This document shows, one piece after another, positions 8,450 through 16,976 of a DNA stretch of 50,918 nt. The stretch comes from Gluconacetobacter entanii (GTDB taxonomy: Bacteria > Pseudomonadota > Alphaproteobacteria > Acetobacterales > Acetobacteraceae). The position numbers were made by a program, and so were the translations under genes. Below the pieces are notes generated by a model. The model did not search any database, had not been told where the DNA came from, and saw nothing but the letters and a program-made list of their open reading frames with translations. The stretch is taken from positions 1 through 50,918 of the forward strand of contig NZ_NKUF01000022.1 in NCBI RefSeq assembly GCF_003206495.1, read 5' to 3'. Every line of letters starts with the position of its first letter. Within the stretch, counting starts at the first letter, position 1.

Positions 8450-9952
8450 TTACAGGATGCAGTTGAACTGCAGCGCCATCACCGCGGCATCGTGATAGGT
8501 CGTGGTGCCGCCCGGACGGTTGATGTACTGGAAATCGGGCTGGAAGCTCATGCCGCGCGCCGCATGGATGTTGTAGAACAGTTCATACACATCCTCATGC
8601 GTCTGGATGCCCCACGCCTGTCCCCACTGGTTCGACAGCAGTGGCTGGCCCGTCAGCATGGAGGATTCCTGCTGCAGCACCGAGGAACGGCTCATTTCGA
8701 AATAGTGGAACATCGCGCCCATGGTATCGAGCGGACGGCCCCATTTCGCGCCGGTTTCGATCATGCCCGCCCACGCATGCTGCTTCATGGCCGAGACCTT
8801 GCCGGAGGTATACATGTACCCCGCCAGGCCGATCAGGCCGTTCGTCGGGCCCTTGCCATTGCGCACGAACATCTGGTCCGCCTGGAACCATGCCGTGCTG
8901 ACACCCGATTCCTTGCGGAAGGGGCGGCCGGTGATCACGGCCGAATTGCCGTCGATGTCCTGGAACAGGTCGTTGTACTGCGAATTGTCATAGCCATAGC
9001 CCGCCTTGTAATGACCGGCGAGGTGATGGCGGCCGAATTCCGGCAGCCAGCCGATTTCCACCGGGGTGGAGAAATGGCCAAGGCCGCTCTGCGCCCACGA
9101 CCAGCCGGAAATGCCGCCGTTATAGGCATGGGGCGAGACGGCGAACATCGACGCCATGATATAGGTATCGACCGTCGGCATGACGCGCATCACGACGCCA
9201 AGGTTGCCCGAAGGCCAGTCACGACCGCCCGGAACGTACTTGCCGGGCGCGGGATTGCCGCAGATCGACACGTTCATGAAGTTACAGAACAGCGGGGATG
9301 CAGCAAAGAAGCTGCCGACCGGGATCCAGCCCGCGCTGATGTCGAGTCGGTTATGGAACAGCGACTGTTCGGCATACATGTACACCAGATGGGCCACGAC
9401 GTTACCACGCGCGCCATAGATCTGCTGCACCCCGCCCAGGGAGTCATGGATGTATTCGGTGCTGAGGTTCGTGCCATGGCCGTTGACGATCATGGTATGG
9501 GTCCAGAAATTCTTGAGCCCCGCCAGCCTGTTCCAGTCGATGTCGATTTCCACGCCCGTCTGCCCCGCATCGGTGACGCCCTGCTTGGCGCCGCCGCGGA
9601 AGTTCCCGGCCAGTTCCTCATGCTCGTCAGCGGCGATGTGGATGCCGTGGCGCACCAGCCATGGCTGGAGGCCCAGCCAGTCCCCGAAGAAATGCTGGTT
9701 GCCATAGGGTGCGCTGAAGAACTGCCCCGGGTCCTGCGCCCATGCGGACTGCGTGCGCCGGGCGTTGGCGGCCACCATTGGCTGGGTGCCGATCCCGCCC
9801 ATGCTGTCGCCCGGTATGGCCTGTGCGAAGGCCTGGGCCCGATCGGCGATAAGCACAAGAAAAGACAGCACGATGGGGGCAAGAAAGAGTGGAATTATCC
9901 TGATCATCCGCGCATTCGTAGCATATTTCATATTGGAGATGAACCTTGTCAT
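8450..9952 (-). CDS. oprB: OprB family carbohydrate-selective porin
   Basis: This outer-membrane beta-barrel protein is expected to let sugars into the periplasm. It has an N-terminal signal region (about residues 16-45, a hydrophobic run ending near RAQAFAQA), then the OprB landmarks WLGLQPWL..HGI, EIDIDWNRL, LDISAGWIPVG..FF and many alternating aromatic strands. It ends with a short strand, here QFNCIL rather than a terminal Phe. Three in-frame ATG codons (9952, 9931, 9907) lie before the signal peptide, and the first two fall inside a 21-base tandem duplication. Acetic acid bacteria oxidise sugars in the periplasm, which fits such a porin. Confidence 0.9.
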   Translation of the reverse strand: MTRFISNMKYATNARMIRIIPLFLAPIVLSFLVLIADRAQAFAQAIPGDSMGGIGTQPMVAANARRTQSAWAQDPGQFFSAPYGNQHFFGDWLGLQPWLVRHGIHIAADEHEELAGNFRGGAKQGVTDAGQTGVEIDIDWNRLAGLKNFWTHTMIVNGHGTNLSTEYIHDSLGGVQQIYGARGNVVAHLVYMYAEQSLFHNRLDISAGWIPVGSFFAASPLFCNFMNVSICGNPAPGKYVPGGRDWPSGNLGVVMRVMPTVDTYIMASMFAVSPHAYNGGISGWSWAQSGLGHFSTPVEIGWLPEFGRHHLAGHYKAGYGYDNSQYNDLFQDIDGNSAVITGRPFRKESGVSTAWFQADQMFVRNGKGPTNGLIGLAGYMYTSGKVSAMKQHAWAGMIETGAKWGRPLDTMGAMFHYFEMSRSSVLQQESSMLTGQPLLSNQWGQAWGIQTHEDVYELFYNIHAARGMSFQPDFQYINRPGGTTTYHDAAVMALQFNCIL

Positions 9953-9969
9953 ATTGGAGATGAACCTTG
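9928..9969 (-). repeat. 21-base perfect tandem duplication at the oprB start
   Basis: Two identical 21-base units (9928-9948 and 9949-9969) abut. Each contains AAGG followed, 12 bases later, by ATG when read on the minus strand, so the unit resembles a copied translation start. It is a multiple of three, so the frame is kept (unit peptide TRFISNM). Confidence 0.8.
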
Positions 9970-10076
9970 GACAATAAATTTTATGAACATTTGTTTAGTA
10001 TGAAATAATATGATGCATAATTCCATGCAACGCCAGAAATTCAAAAATATTTCGTTGTTACAAAAAGGATAATTTT

Positions 10077-10093
10077 TTTGTGCAATGCACAAA
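10077..10093. promoter_or_regulatory. 17-base palindrome, possible operator
   Basis: TTTGTGC-AAT-GCACAAA is a perfect inverted repeat in the AT-rich region between divergent oprB and moaB. T residues precede rather than follow it on the plus strand, and none follow on the minus strand, so it is not a terminator. It is better placed as a regulator binding site for either gene. The regulator is unknown. Confidence 0.4.
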
Positions 10094-10243
10094 TAGTCAG
10101 TAAAGTTATTTCTGGACTTCCGCTTTAAGTGATTACTACAGGTATCTCTCCCGGTCATCTTTTCGCGATGTGATATTGCGCCATCCCTCGATCATGGCAG
10201 ATCGAGATTGACGAATGGTGTGCACGGGGGCGAAGATCGCGGC

Positions 10244-10792
10244 ATGTCTCGACTGGATATGAACAAGCCCTTCCTGCCGGTCCGCATCGCGGTGATGACG
10301 GTGTCCGACACGCGTACGCCCGCCGATGACCGTTCCGGCGACATCCTTGCCGAACGGATCACGGCGGCAGGCCATCACGTGGCCGCGCGCGCGATCGAAC
10401 CTGACGACGCCGATGCGATCGCCTGGCGCCTGTCGCAATGGATTGCCGATCCGCAGGTCGATGTGGTGATCTCCACCGGCGGCACCGGGGTGACGGGCCG
10501 CGACGTGACGCCAGAGGCGTTCGAGCGGGTGATCGACAAGCGGATCGAGGGGTTCGGCGAACTGTTCCGCATGCTGTCGTACCAGAAGATCGGGACCTCC
10601 ACGATCCAGTCGCGCGCCCTTGCGGGGGTGGCGGACGGGACCTACCTGTTCGCGCTGCCCGGTTCCACCGGGGCGGTGCGCGATGGCTGGGACGACATCC
10701 TTGTCTGGCAGCTCGACAGCCGCCATGTGCCCTGCAACTTCGTCGAACTTATGCCGCGCCTGCGTGAACACCTGCCACCGGGCCACGACTGA
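10244..10792 (+). CDS. moaB: Molybdenum cofactor biosynthesis protein B
   Basis: MoaB/MogA-family protein that acts on molybdopterin (adenylation before metal insertion). The family motifs are visible: VMTVSDTR near the N-terminus, then [19 protein letters not shown], and later [16 protein letters not shown] start it at ATG 10244 ([10 protein letters not shown], 182 residues); a TTG at 10208 would add 12 residues without family support. The next gene follows 31 bases later on the same strand. Confidence 0.9.
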   Translation: MSRLDMNKPFLPVRIAVMTVSDTRTPADDRSGDILAERITAAGHHVAARAIEPDDADAIAWRLSQWIADPQVDVVISTGGTGVTGRDVTPEAFERVIDKRIEGFGELFRMLSYQKIGTSTIQSRALAGVADGTYLFALPGSTGAVRDGWDDILVWQLDSRHVPCNFVELMPRLREHLPPGHD

Positions 10793-10823
10793 TCCGCGCC
10801 ACATCAAGGAAAGGGCTTTGGCA

Positions 10824-11396
10824 ATGACGAAAAAACTCCTCCTGCTGGCCGGTGACTATGTCGAGGATTACGAGATCATGGTCCCGTTCCAGGCGCTGGG
10901 CATGCTGGGCTACCAGGTCGATGCCGTCTGCCCGGGCAGGAAGAAGGGCGATCATGTCCTGACCGCCATCCATGATTTCGAGGGCGCGCAGACCTACAGC
11001 GAAAAGCCCGGTCACCGCTTTGCCCTGACGGCGACGTTCGATGACGTGCGGCATGAGGAATATGCCGGCCTGGTCATTCCCGGTGGACGCGCGCCGGAAT
11101 ATCTGCGCCTTGATGCGCGGGTGATCGCGCTGGTGCGGGCGTTCGCGGACCGGCCGGTCGCCGCGATCTGCCATGCGGCGCAACTGCTGGCGGCGGCGCG
11201 GGTCATTGCCGGGCGCAGGGTTTCGGCCTATCCCGCCTGCCGTCCCGATGTCGAACTGGCGGACGGGATCTTTGCCGACATCGCCATCGACGCCGCCGTG
11301 ACCGATGGCCTGCTGGTGACGGCCCCGGCCTGGCCCGCCCATCCGGCGTGGCTGGCGCAGTTCATCGCCGTGCTGGGCGCACGGGTCGAGATCTGA
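10824..11396 (+). CDS. DJ-1/PfpI family protein
   Basis: This 190-residue protein of the class I glutamine amidotransferase-like superfamily starts [17 protein letters not shown]. The conserved Glu is in VEDYE and the nucleophile-elbow Cys is near residue 116 in AICHAAQ. Relatives act as proteases, deglycases or chaperones; which applies is not clear. A strong AAGGAAAGGG (10806-10815) lies upstream of the ATG at 10824. It probably forms an operon with moaB. Confidence 0.85.
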   Translation: MTKKLLLLAGDYVEDYEIMVPFQALGMLGYQVDAVCPGRKKGDHVLTAIHDFEGAQTYSEKPGHRFALTATFDDVRHEEYAGLVIPGGRAPEYLRLDARVIALVRAFADRPVAAICHAAQLLAAARVIAGRRVSAYPACRPDVELADGIFADIAIDAAVTDGLLVTAPAWPAHPAWLAQFIAVLGARVEI

Positions 11397-11430
11397 CCCG
11401 CCCCCATCAGGGGCATTGACAGCAAAGTGA

Positions 11431-11513
11431 CAGAAGTTTCTGGGTGCCGCCTTTTTCCAAAAAGGCGGTGTTCTTTCGAAGCTTTTTGAAAAAGGCTTCA
11501 CCAAAAACTTTCA
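11431..11513 (+). repeat. Dispersed double-hairpin repeat, copy 3
   Basis: This copy has all parts: AGAAGTTTCTGGGT, the stem GCCGCC TTTTTCCAAAAA GGCGGT, the spacer GTTCTTTC, the stem GAAGCTTTTTGAAAAAGGCTTC and the closing CACCAAAAACTTTC. It sits between convergent pfpI and folE. Confidence 0.85.
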
Positions 11514-11528
11514 TCTGATGACAGCCGC

Positions 11529-12143
11529 CTAGACCCCGCCGGTAACGCCGGGGCGGTTCAGGATCGACAGGAATTCCCGCCGCGTGTCGGAATTGCTGCG
11601 GAACGTGCCCAGCATCCTGCTGGTGACCATCGACACGCCGGGGCGGTGCACGCCACGCGTGGTCATGCACTGGTGCGAGGCCTCGATCACCACGCCCACG
11701 CCGCGCGGTTGCAGGACCTCGTTGATGGTATTGGCGATCTGCGCCGTCATGCGTTCCTGGATCTGGAACCGCCGGGCATAGGCATCGACCACGCGCGCCA
11801 GCTTTGAAATGCCGACCACGCGCTTGCGCGGCAGGTAGGCGACATGCGCCACGCCGATGATGGGCACCATGTGGTGTTCGCAATGGCTTTCAAAGCGGAT
11901 ATCGCGCAGCAGCACCATCTCGTCATAATCCTCGACCTCGGAAAAGGTGCGGGTCAGGAGATCGACCGGGTCCTCGGCATAGCCGCAGAAGAATTCCTCG
12001 TACGAACGCACCACGCGCGCTGGCGTGTCGTGCAGCCCTTCGCGCCGGGGGTCTTCGCCGGCCCAGCGCAGGAGCGTACGCACGGCATCTTCTGCCTCCT
12101 CACGCGTGGGGCGGGGGGGCGGGGCGGAATCGGTGGGGGTCAT
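11529..12143 (-). CDS. folE: GTP cyclohydrolase I
   Basis: This enzyme converts GTP to dihydroneopterin triphosphate, the first step of folate synthesis. The zinc-site residues are present in SHCEHH (Cys88 region) and SHQCMTTRG, and the substrate-binding stretch [17 protein letters not shown] is intact. At 204 residues it has the usual length with a proline-rich N-terminal extension. It is the last gene of a minus-strand group metZ-apaG-folE. Confidence 0.95.
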   Translation of the reverse strand: MTPTDSAPPPRPTREEAEDAVRTLLRWAGEDPRREGLHDTPARVVRSYEEFFCGYAEDPVDLLTRTFSEVEDYDEMVLLRDIRFESHCEHHMVPIIGVAHVAYLPRKRVVGISKLARVVDAYARRFQIQERMTAQIANTINEVLQPRGVGVVIEASHQCMTTRGVHRPGVSMVTSRMLGTFRSNSDTRREFLSILNRPGVTGGV

Positions 12144-12220
12144 TGCTGTGTTCTGTCTTGTTCCTGCGCGCCACGCCCGTCCGCGTGCGGGCGATGGCAG
12201 GCATGGGTGTTGATGGGGTG

Positions 12221-12697
12221 TTAATGGAAGATGGCGGGGTGATGCGGGCTGTCGAGGCTGAAGGTCGGGATGTTCACGTCGAAATGTTCCCGCGTGCCGG
12301 GCTGGACCATGTGATAGGTCCCGCCCATGAACCCAGTGGGCGTCTCCAGCGCGGCACCCGACATGTATTCGAAACAGCCATCCGCGTCGATCACGGGCTG
12401 TTCCCCCACGACCCCGTCGCCCTGCACATGTTCGACGCGGCCCTGCCCATCGACAATGCGCCAGCTACGCCGCAGGAGCTGGATCGCACTGTCGCCGTGA
12501 TTTTCCACCCGGATGCGATAGGCCCAGACAAACCGCCGCTCCTCCGGTTCCGACTGGTCATCCAGCCAGAACGTCTGCACCAGCACCCGCACATCGCCTG
12601 TGCGCGCCTCGTAACACGGGGTGTTGTCGATGGCGCTCGCCAGGGCGGAGTCGGGATCGTGTCCGGGGGGAGGGGGGAACGACTTGTTCTGGGCCAT
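12221..12697 (-). CDS. apaG: ApaG domain protein
   Basis: A 158-residue single-domain ApaG protein. The family core is visible: [49 protein letters not shown] and the ending GFMGGTYHM...IPTFSLDSP. ApaG has a fibronectin-type fold and is linked with cobalt/magnesium resistance and diadenosine tetraphosphate levels, but its molecular role is unsettled. It begins 20 bases after metZ ends and is probably co-transcribed with it. Confidence 0.9.
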   Translation of the reverse strand: MAQNKSFPPPPGHDPDSALASAIDNTPCYEARTGDVRVLVQTFWLDDQSEPEERRFVWAYRIRVENHGDSAIQLLRRSWRIVDGQGRVEHVQGDGVVGEQPVIDADGCFEYMSGAALETPTGFMGGTYHMVQPGTREHFDVNIPTFSLDSPHHPAIFH

Positions 12698-12717
12698 AAG
12701 GTACTCCGGGCTGTGGA

Positions 12718-13920
12718 TCAGCGCGCGGCGACGGCGCTCAGGCCGCGACGCAGATCGTCAATCAGGTCCTCCGCATCTTCCAGTCCGACGGAAAAGCGGA
12801 TCACGCCATCGGTAATGCCAAGGCGCGCGCGCTCTTCCGGCCCGATCTTGTGGTGCGTGGTGGTGGCCGGGTGCGTCACCAGCGAGCGCGCATCGCCAAG
12901 GTTGTTGGAAATGCTGATCAGCTTCAGCGCGTCCATGAAGGCGAAGGCCCCTTCCTTGCCGCCCGCGACCTCGAACGCGACCAGCGTGGAGCCCGCGCTC
13001 ATCTGCTTCATCGCCAGTTCGTGCTGCGGATGGTCGGCGCGGCCGGGATAGAACACGCGCAGGATCTGCGGCGCGGAAGCAAGGAAGTCCGCCACCCTGC
13101 CCGCATTCGCGGTCATCGCGTTCACGCGCAGCGACAGCGTCTCCAGGCTCTTGAGCATCACCCACGCATTGAACGGGGAGAGCGTGTTGCCGGTGTTGCG
13201 CACGAACGGACGCAGCACGTCGTCAAGCCATTCCTTCCGCCCCAGCACCGCACCGCCCAGCGTGCGGCCCTGCCCGTCGATATGCTTGGTGCACGAATAG
13301 ACGACGACGTCCGCGCCAAGCTCCAGCGGCTTCTGGTACAGCGGGGTGGCGAAGACGTTATCGACCACCACGATGGCCCCGGCCTTGTGTGCAAGGTCGC
13401 AGACCGCGCGGATGTCGAGAATGTCGAGCATCGGGTTCGACGGGCTTTCGAGCAGCACGGCGCTGGTCGGCTTCGACAGGGCTTCGGCCCATGCGGACAG
13501 GTCCGCGCCATCGACGAACACGGTTTCGACCCCGTAGCGCGGCAGCAGTTCGGCCACGATCCAGTGGCACGACCCGAACAGCGCGCGTGACGCGACGACA
13601 CGTTCGCCCGCGCGCACCTGCGCCAGCAGCGCGGAGGAGACCGCCCCCATCCCGGTGGAGGTGGTGACGCAGTCCTCCGCCCCTTCAAGGTTGGCAAGGC
13701 GGCGTTCGAGTGCTGCGACAGTGGGGTTGGAAATGCGGCTGTACTGGTAATGCTGCACATCACCAAGGAACGTGGCCTCCGCCTGTTCGGCGCTGTCATA
13801 GACAAAGCCTGACGTCAGGAACAGCGCCTCGCTCGTTTCGCCATAGGGGGTGCGTTCCTCGCCCGCATGCAGCAGGCGGGTGGCGGCGCGCCATTCGGAA
13901 GGGGTGGAGTTCTCAGTCAT
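12718..13920 (-). CDS. metZ: O-succinylhomoserine sulfhydrylase
   Basis: This Cys/Met-metabolism PLP enzyme of 400 residues makes homocysteine from an acylated homoserine and sulfide. The PLP lysine lies in YSCTKHIDGQGR (about residue 212), with VVVDNVFATPL and SGFVYDSAEQAEATF typical of the MetZ group. MetY (O-acetylhomoserine) remains a less likely alternative. The ATG at 13920 is used; a TTG at 13938 lies in frame. A SAM-II riboswitch upstream supports the methionine-pathway assignment. Confidence 0.9.
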   Translation of the reverse strand: MTENSTPSEWRAATRLLHAGEERTPYGETSEALFLTSGFVYDSAEQAEATFLGDVQHYQYSRISNPTVAALERRLANLEGAEDCVTTSTGMGAVSSALLAQVRAGERVVASRALFGSCHWIVAELLPRYGVETVFVDGADLSAWAEALSKPTSAVLLESPSNPMLDILDIRAVCDLAHKAGAIVVVDNVFATPLYQKPLELGADVVVYSCTKHIDGQGRTLGGAVLGRKEWLDDVLRPFVRNTGNTLSPFNAWVMLKSLETLSLRVNAMTANAGRVADFLASAPQILRVFYPGRADHPQHELAMKQMSAGSTLVAFEVAGGKEGAFAFMDALKLISISNNLGDARSLVTHPATTTHHKIGPEERARLGITDGVIRFSVGLEDAEDLIDDLRRGLSAVAAR

Positions 13921-13925
13921 GATCG

Positions 13926-14054
13926 TCAGGATTCCCAAACCAGAAAATCGTCAGAAACGCCGAAAAAGGCAGAGGCCCGGACCGGAAAAAAGGGCTTGGA
14001 ATGATCCGGGACAAAGCTTCCTTCGGCAATGGATCGTCCGACCGTGGAAACCAT
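13926..14054 (-). CDS. Possible 42-residue upstream ORF in the metZ leader
   Basis: Between the riboswitch and metZ an ATG frame (MVSTVGRSIAEG...FLVWES) stays open and ends with TGA five bases before the metZ ATG. The only Shine-Dalgarno-like bases are AAGG about 11 bases upstream. No family is recognised. It could be chance, or a short leader peptide coupled to metZ. Confidence 0.25.
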   Translation of the reverse strand: MVSTVGRSIAEGSFVPDHSKPFFPVRASAFFGVSDDFLVWES

Positions 14055-14080
14055 GACACCAGCGCCTTGTGGCGGCATCA

Positions 14081-14139
14081 GGCCTCTTTAGCGCGTCTGT
14101 TTAACCTCGCCGCAAGCCGGCCGAATCAAATCACGAGGG
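14081..14139 (-). promoter_or_regulatory. SAM-II riboswitch
   Basis: On the minus strand the order of conserved pieces fits the SAM-II (SAM-alpha) class. CCCTCG, TGATTTG and the C/G-rich GGCCGGCTTGCGG come first, then CGAGG pairing back to CCTCG, then GTTAAACAG and GCTAAAGAGG. These are the stem, the conserved loop and the pseudoknot-forming 3' strand of this class. It would sense S-adenosylmethionine and shut off metZ (and probably apaG-folE). It ends about 160 bases before the metZ start, further than usual for direct masking of the ribosome binding site. Confidence 0.85.
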
Positions 14140-14254
14140 TCCCGGCCCCATGGCAGGGCGCGCGGTACAGGCACGGTTATTGCGGATTGCACCCATGCTC
14201 GTCAACTGCCGCGGGCGGGCATCGGCCCTGTTGCATCCGGGCCTGCGGGAACGA

Positions 14255-14283
14255 TTGCATTGGGTCGGTCCCTCCGCTATAGG
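14255..14283 (+). promoter_or_regulatory. Promoter of tRNA-Gly
   Basis: TTGCAT (14255-14260), a 17-base spacer and TATAGG (14278-14283) form a sigma-70 type promoter, with the tRNA starting 12 bases after the -10 box. Confidence 0.6.
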
Positions 14284-14294
14284 GAGGGCAGCAC

Positions 14295-14368
14295 GCGGGT
14301 GTAGTTCAATGGTAGAACGGCAGCTTCCCAAGCTGCATACGAGGGTTCGATTCCCTTCACCCGCTCCA
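14295..14368 (+). tRNA. tRNA-Gly (anticodon CCC)
   Basis: The 74-base cloverleaf has acceptor stem GCGGGTG/CACCCGC, D arm GTTCAATGGTAGAAC, anticodon stem GCAGC/GCTGC with loop TTCCCAA (anticodon CCC at 14327-14329), T arm GAGGGTTCGATTCCCTT and an encoded CCA end. Confidence 0.97.
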
Positions 14369-14397
14369 TGCTTTCCCCGGATCGACGGAAGATGTCC

Positions 14398-14949
14398 TTA
14401 CCGCACCGCCGCAGGGCAGGGGGGCGAAGGTGTCGTCGCCTGTGTGTCGTCATAGGTCGAGCCGTTCCAGATCCAGCGATCCCCGTCATCGACCAGCATG
14501 TCATGCATGCCGCCATGGCTTTGCGGCATGATCCGCACCGGCCCACTCAGCGAATCGAGGACCTGCGTCCAGCGCGTCCCCCGGCGCAGGAAGACGGAGG
14601 TGGAACAGCCTGCGGACCCGCACAGGCCTGGCGACTGCAACTGCACGAACAGCGCCATGTCCCCTGGCTGGTCCGACAGCGGCCCCGATGCCGTCAGGAT
14701 GACGGGATGTTCGCCGCGCGCACGTGCATCACGCAGGTCCTGCGCCTGCAGGATATGCGCCTGCCGGTCGAGTTCCGTGCCCGGATGTTGCGCCAGGATG
14801 ACCGTCGCACCCAGATCCGTGGCGGCCTGTGCCCCCGCGATGCCCCCCATGCACAGCGCCCCCGCGACCATCGCGCCATGCAGCACGGACCGCCATGTGG
14901 CAGTGCGTCCGGCAGGGAGGGAGGGGGAGGGACTGGACGGGTGGAACAT
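14398..14949 (-). CDS. Hypothetical secreted protein
   Basis: A protein of about 183 residues starting MFHPSSP. An N-terminal basic stretch and hydrophobic segment (VLHGAMVAGALCMGGIAGAQA) look like a signal peptide cleaved after AQA. The mature part is acidic-neutral with two Cys in GLCGSAGCSTS. I recognise no domain. A longer frame to 14997 is open, but GGGAG sits 11 bases before the ATG at 14949. It is transcribed convergently with the tRNA. Confidence 0.6.
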   Translation of the reverse strand: MFHPSSPSPSLPAGRTATWRSVLHGAMVAGALCMGGIAGAQAATDLGATVILAQHPGTELDRQAHILQAQDLRDARARGEHPVILTASGPLSDQPGDMALFVQLQSPGLCGSAGCSTSVFLRRGTRWTQVLDSLSGPVRIMPQSHGGMHDMLVDDGDRWIWNGSTYDDTQATTPSPPCPAAVR

Positions 14950-15039
14950 GCGGCGGATATCTCCCTGTGGCAGGTCATGCAGGCGCCTTCCGGCCATGGG
15001 ACCGGGGTGGCCGTTTCATGATGCAATGAAGGAGACAGG

Positions 15040-15258
15040 ATGAAAATGGTTGCACCCACCCATCCCCGGCCGGGGCTTTACCGGCATTACAAGGGCGGCC
15101 TTTACACCGTCATCTGCGTCGGCCGCCACAGCGAGACGGAAGAATGGCTCGTCACCTATCGCAGCGAGGCGAAGGGCGATTACTGGGTCCGCCCGCTGGA
15201 GATGTGGATGGAGCAGGTCGGGGGCGTGCCGCGTTTCGCGCCCGTCACGGATGTGTAA
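15040..15258 (+). CDS. DUF1653 domain protein
   Basis: This 72-residue protein consists entirely of the DUF1653 domain: PGLYRHYKGGLYTVICVGRHSE..E..VTYRSE...YWVRPLEMW. GGAG lies six bases before the ATG. The function of the family is unknown; it is small, soluble and widespread. A dispersed repeat follows the stop codon. Confidence 0.9.
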   Translation: MKMVAPTHPRPGLYRHYKGGLYTVICVGRHSETEEWLVTYRSEAKGDYWVRPLEMWMEQVGGVPRFAPVTDV

Positions 15259-15262
15259 GTCA

Positions 15263-15344
15263 TAAAAGTTTTTGGGTGCCGCCTTTTTCCAAAAAGGCGG
15301 CGTTCTTCGAAGCTTTTTGAAAAAAGCTTCACCAAAAACTTTTA
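15263..15344 (+). repeat. Dispersed double-hairpin repeat, copy 4 (best formed)
   Basis: This is the most regular copy. Outer arms TAAAAGTTTTTGG and CCAAAAACTTTTA are perfect inverted repeats enclosing two hairpins, GCCGCC/GGCGGC and GAAGCTTTTT/AAAAAGCTTC. It separates convergent DUF1653 and lipoprotein genes. Confidence 0.9.
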
Positions 15345-15355
15345 TTCACATGGAT

Positions 15356-16021
15356 TCAGTGGTGGGTGCGCGATGTATGCGTCGCTGTCGCCTGAGGCCA
15401 GCTTGCCGCGATCTTGTCGCTTAGCTGGTCAAGCAGCGATTCCGTGATTTCGGCCACATGGTTGTTGGTGGCGGTCCCGCCCGCGACCTCGATATGGGTG
15501 CGGTTGCGCGCGATCGGCTGGCGCAGGTCCTGCGGGATGATGGCCCAGTCGGCATTCAGCGCCGCCGCCCCGTTGCGGCTGACGTCAAGGCGGCTGATAT
15601 TGATCGCCAGACGCCACGAGGCCGGGATCGGCTGCGGCTGGTCGGTCACGAAGCGGTCGGGCCATTTCTGCGCCAGCCGTGCGGTGACAAGGTCCGTCGC
15701 CCCCACCGACAGGCGGCTGGCCCACCGGCCAAGCGAACTGCGCTCGATCTCGTGCCCGTCGCGCACCAGGATGTCCTGCCCGTCAAGGTAGTCGGGGATG
15801 CGCGCCTGTTCCACCTGGATGACCGGGGTGGTGTCGGTCACGGCGGAGACGCTGCCGCTGGGCGTGGTGGCCCCCGTGGCGATGGCCGACGCGCCAAGCG
15901 TATAGAACTTCACCGGGGCGGAGGAACACGCCGCAAGCAGCGAGGCCGAGACGATCAGGCCCCCCATGGCGCGGCAGGTGGCCATGTGGCGGGAGAGGAA
16001 AACAGGCAGGCACGAGATCAT
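15356..16021 (-). CDS. PqiC-like ABC-transport auxiliary lipoprotein
   Basis: This 221-residue lipoprotein has a signal peptide ending in the lipobox LLAACSS, followed by VKFYTLGAS, the start typical of the ABC-type transport auxiliary lipoprotein family (PqiC/DUF330). It should be anchored in the outer membrane and work with the MCE protein encoded just upstream in bridging lipid transport. Its ATG overlaps the mlaD-like stop by four bases, and it is the last gene of the transporter operon. Confidence 0.85.
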   Translation of the reverse strand: MISCLPVFLSRHMATCRAMGGLIVSASLLAACSSAPVKFYTLGASAIATGATTPSGSVSAVTDTTPVIQVEQARIPDYLDGQDILVRDGHEIERSSLGRWASRLSVGATDLVTARLAQKWPDRFVTDQPQPIPASWRLAINISRLDVSRNGAAALNADWAIIPQDLRQPIARNRTHIEVAGGTATNNHVAEITESLLDQLSDKIAASWPQATATHTSRTHH

Positions 16022-16971
16022 TGGCTGCGTCCCATCAGCAGGAGTTGCGGGTTACTTTCAACTTCATTGGCGAACCCGCGCAACCCGTAGGCGGCGGCGG
16101 TCACGTCACGCGTCATTTCGGCAAGGTGGACCTGATCGGGTGACTGCGGCGATGTCAACTGCTGCACGCCCACCATGGTCTCGTGCGCCTGCGCCAGCGT
16201 CAGGCGCGCCTCGTCGATCAGGTGCCGCAGTTCCGCCCTGCGGGCATCCATTTCCCGCCCGCCCGTCGCCAGCATCCGGTCCATGTCCGTCAGGGTGACA
16301 GCCGCGCGCGTCTTGGCGTCGGCCAGGGCCTCGCGGATGGTGACCACCGCGACATGGCTGCGCGCCGATGTCTGGCGGATGCTGGCCATCATCGGCGGCA
16401 CGTCGCGGTGAAGGTCGGTCGCAAGCTGGCGGATGCTGGCCACGGCCGTGCGGATGTCATGCTTGAGCTTTTCCATCGTCGGCGCGCCAAGTTCCCCCTT
16501 CAACTGCTGCAGGGTGGTCTGGCCCACCGGGATTTCCGGCAGGGAGGACAGGCCCGGATGCATCCGCGCCGGCGTGTTGGGGGAGAAGTCGAGGTCGATT
16601 TCCGACTGCCCCGTCACGAAACTGTGCAGGACCATGTCCGCGCGCATGCCGTCGGCCACCAGCGTGGGAACATCGGGCAGGTCCGCGCCGCCGGGCACCT
16701 GCCGGGGGGAGAATTCGATCCTGACGGAGGTAAAGGTGCGGTTGACCGTCGGATCGACGGCAATGTCGATCCTCTCCACTGCGCCGACGGGAATGCCCCG
16801 GAAATTGACCGGGGAGCCGATATCCAGCCCCGCCGTCGAATCCTCGAACACCACGACCGCTTCGCGCACGGAATGCAGGAACGGGATCTCCCCGCGCATC
16901 AGCAGGATCGCCCCGCCCACGAAGGCCGCGCCAAGCACCAGTGCGCCAATGACTCTCTGTCTGGCGGGCAT
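16018..16971 (-). CDS. mlaD: MlaD/MCE family lipid-binding protein
   Basis: A 317-residue MCE protein with one N-terminal membrane anchor (VIGALVLGAAFVGGAILLM), then an MCE domain (AVVVFEDSTAGLDIGSPVNFRGIPVGAVERI) and a long helical C-terminal part (about 170-300). The ring formed by such proteins carries phospholipids across the periplasm. I start it at ATG 16971 (MPARQRV); an upstream extension would overlap the ATPase gene. The longer helical tail and the associated lipoprotein make it nearer the Pqi/Ttg2 type than short E. coli MlaD. Confidence 0.85.
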   Translation of the reverse strand: MPARQRVIGALVLGAAFVGGAILLMRGEIPFLHSVREAVVVFEDSTAGLDIGSPVNFRGIPVGAVERIDIAVDPTVNRTFTSVRIEFSPRQVPGGADLPDVPTLVADGMRADMVLHSFVTGQSEIDLDFSPNTPARMHPGLSSLPEIPVGQTTLQQLKGELGAPTMEKLKHDIRTAVASIRQLATDLHRDVPPMMASIRQTSARSHVAVVTIREALADAKTRAAVTLTDMDRMLATGGREMDARRAELRHLIDEARLTLAQAHETMVGVQQLTSPQSPDQVHLAEMTRDVTAAAYGLRGFANEVESNPQLLLMGRSQ

Positions 16972-16976
16972 GGCCC

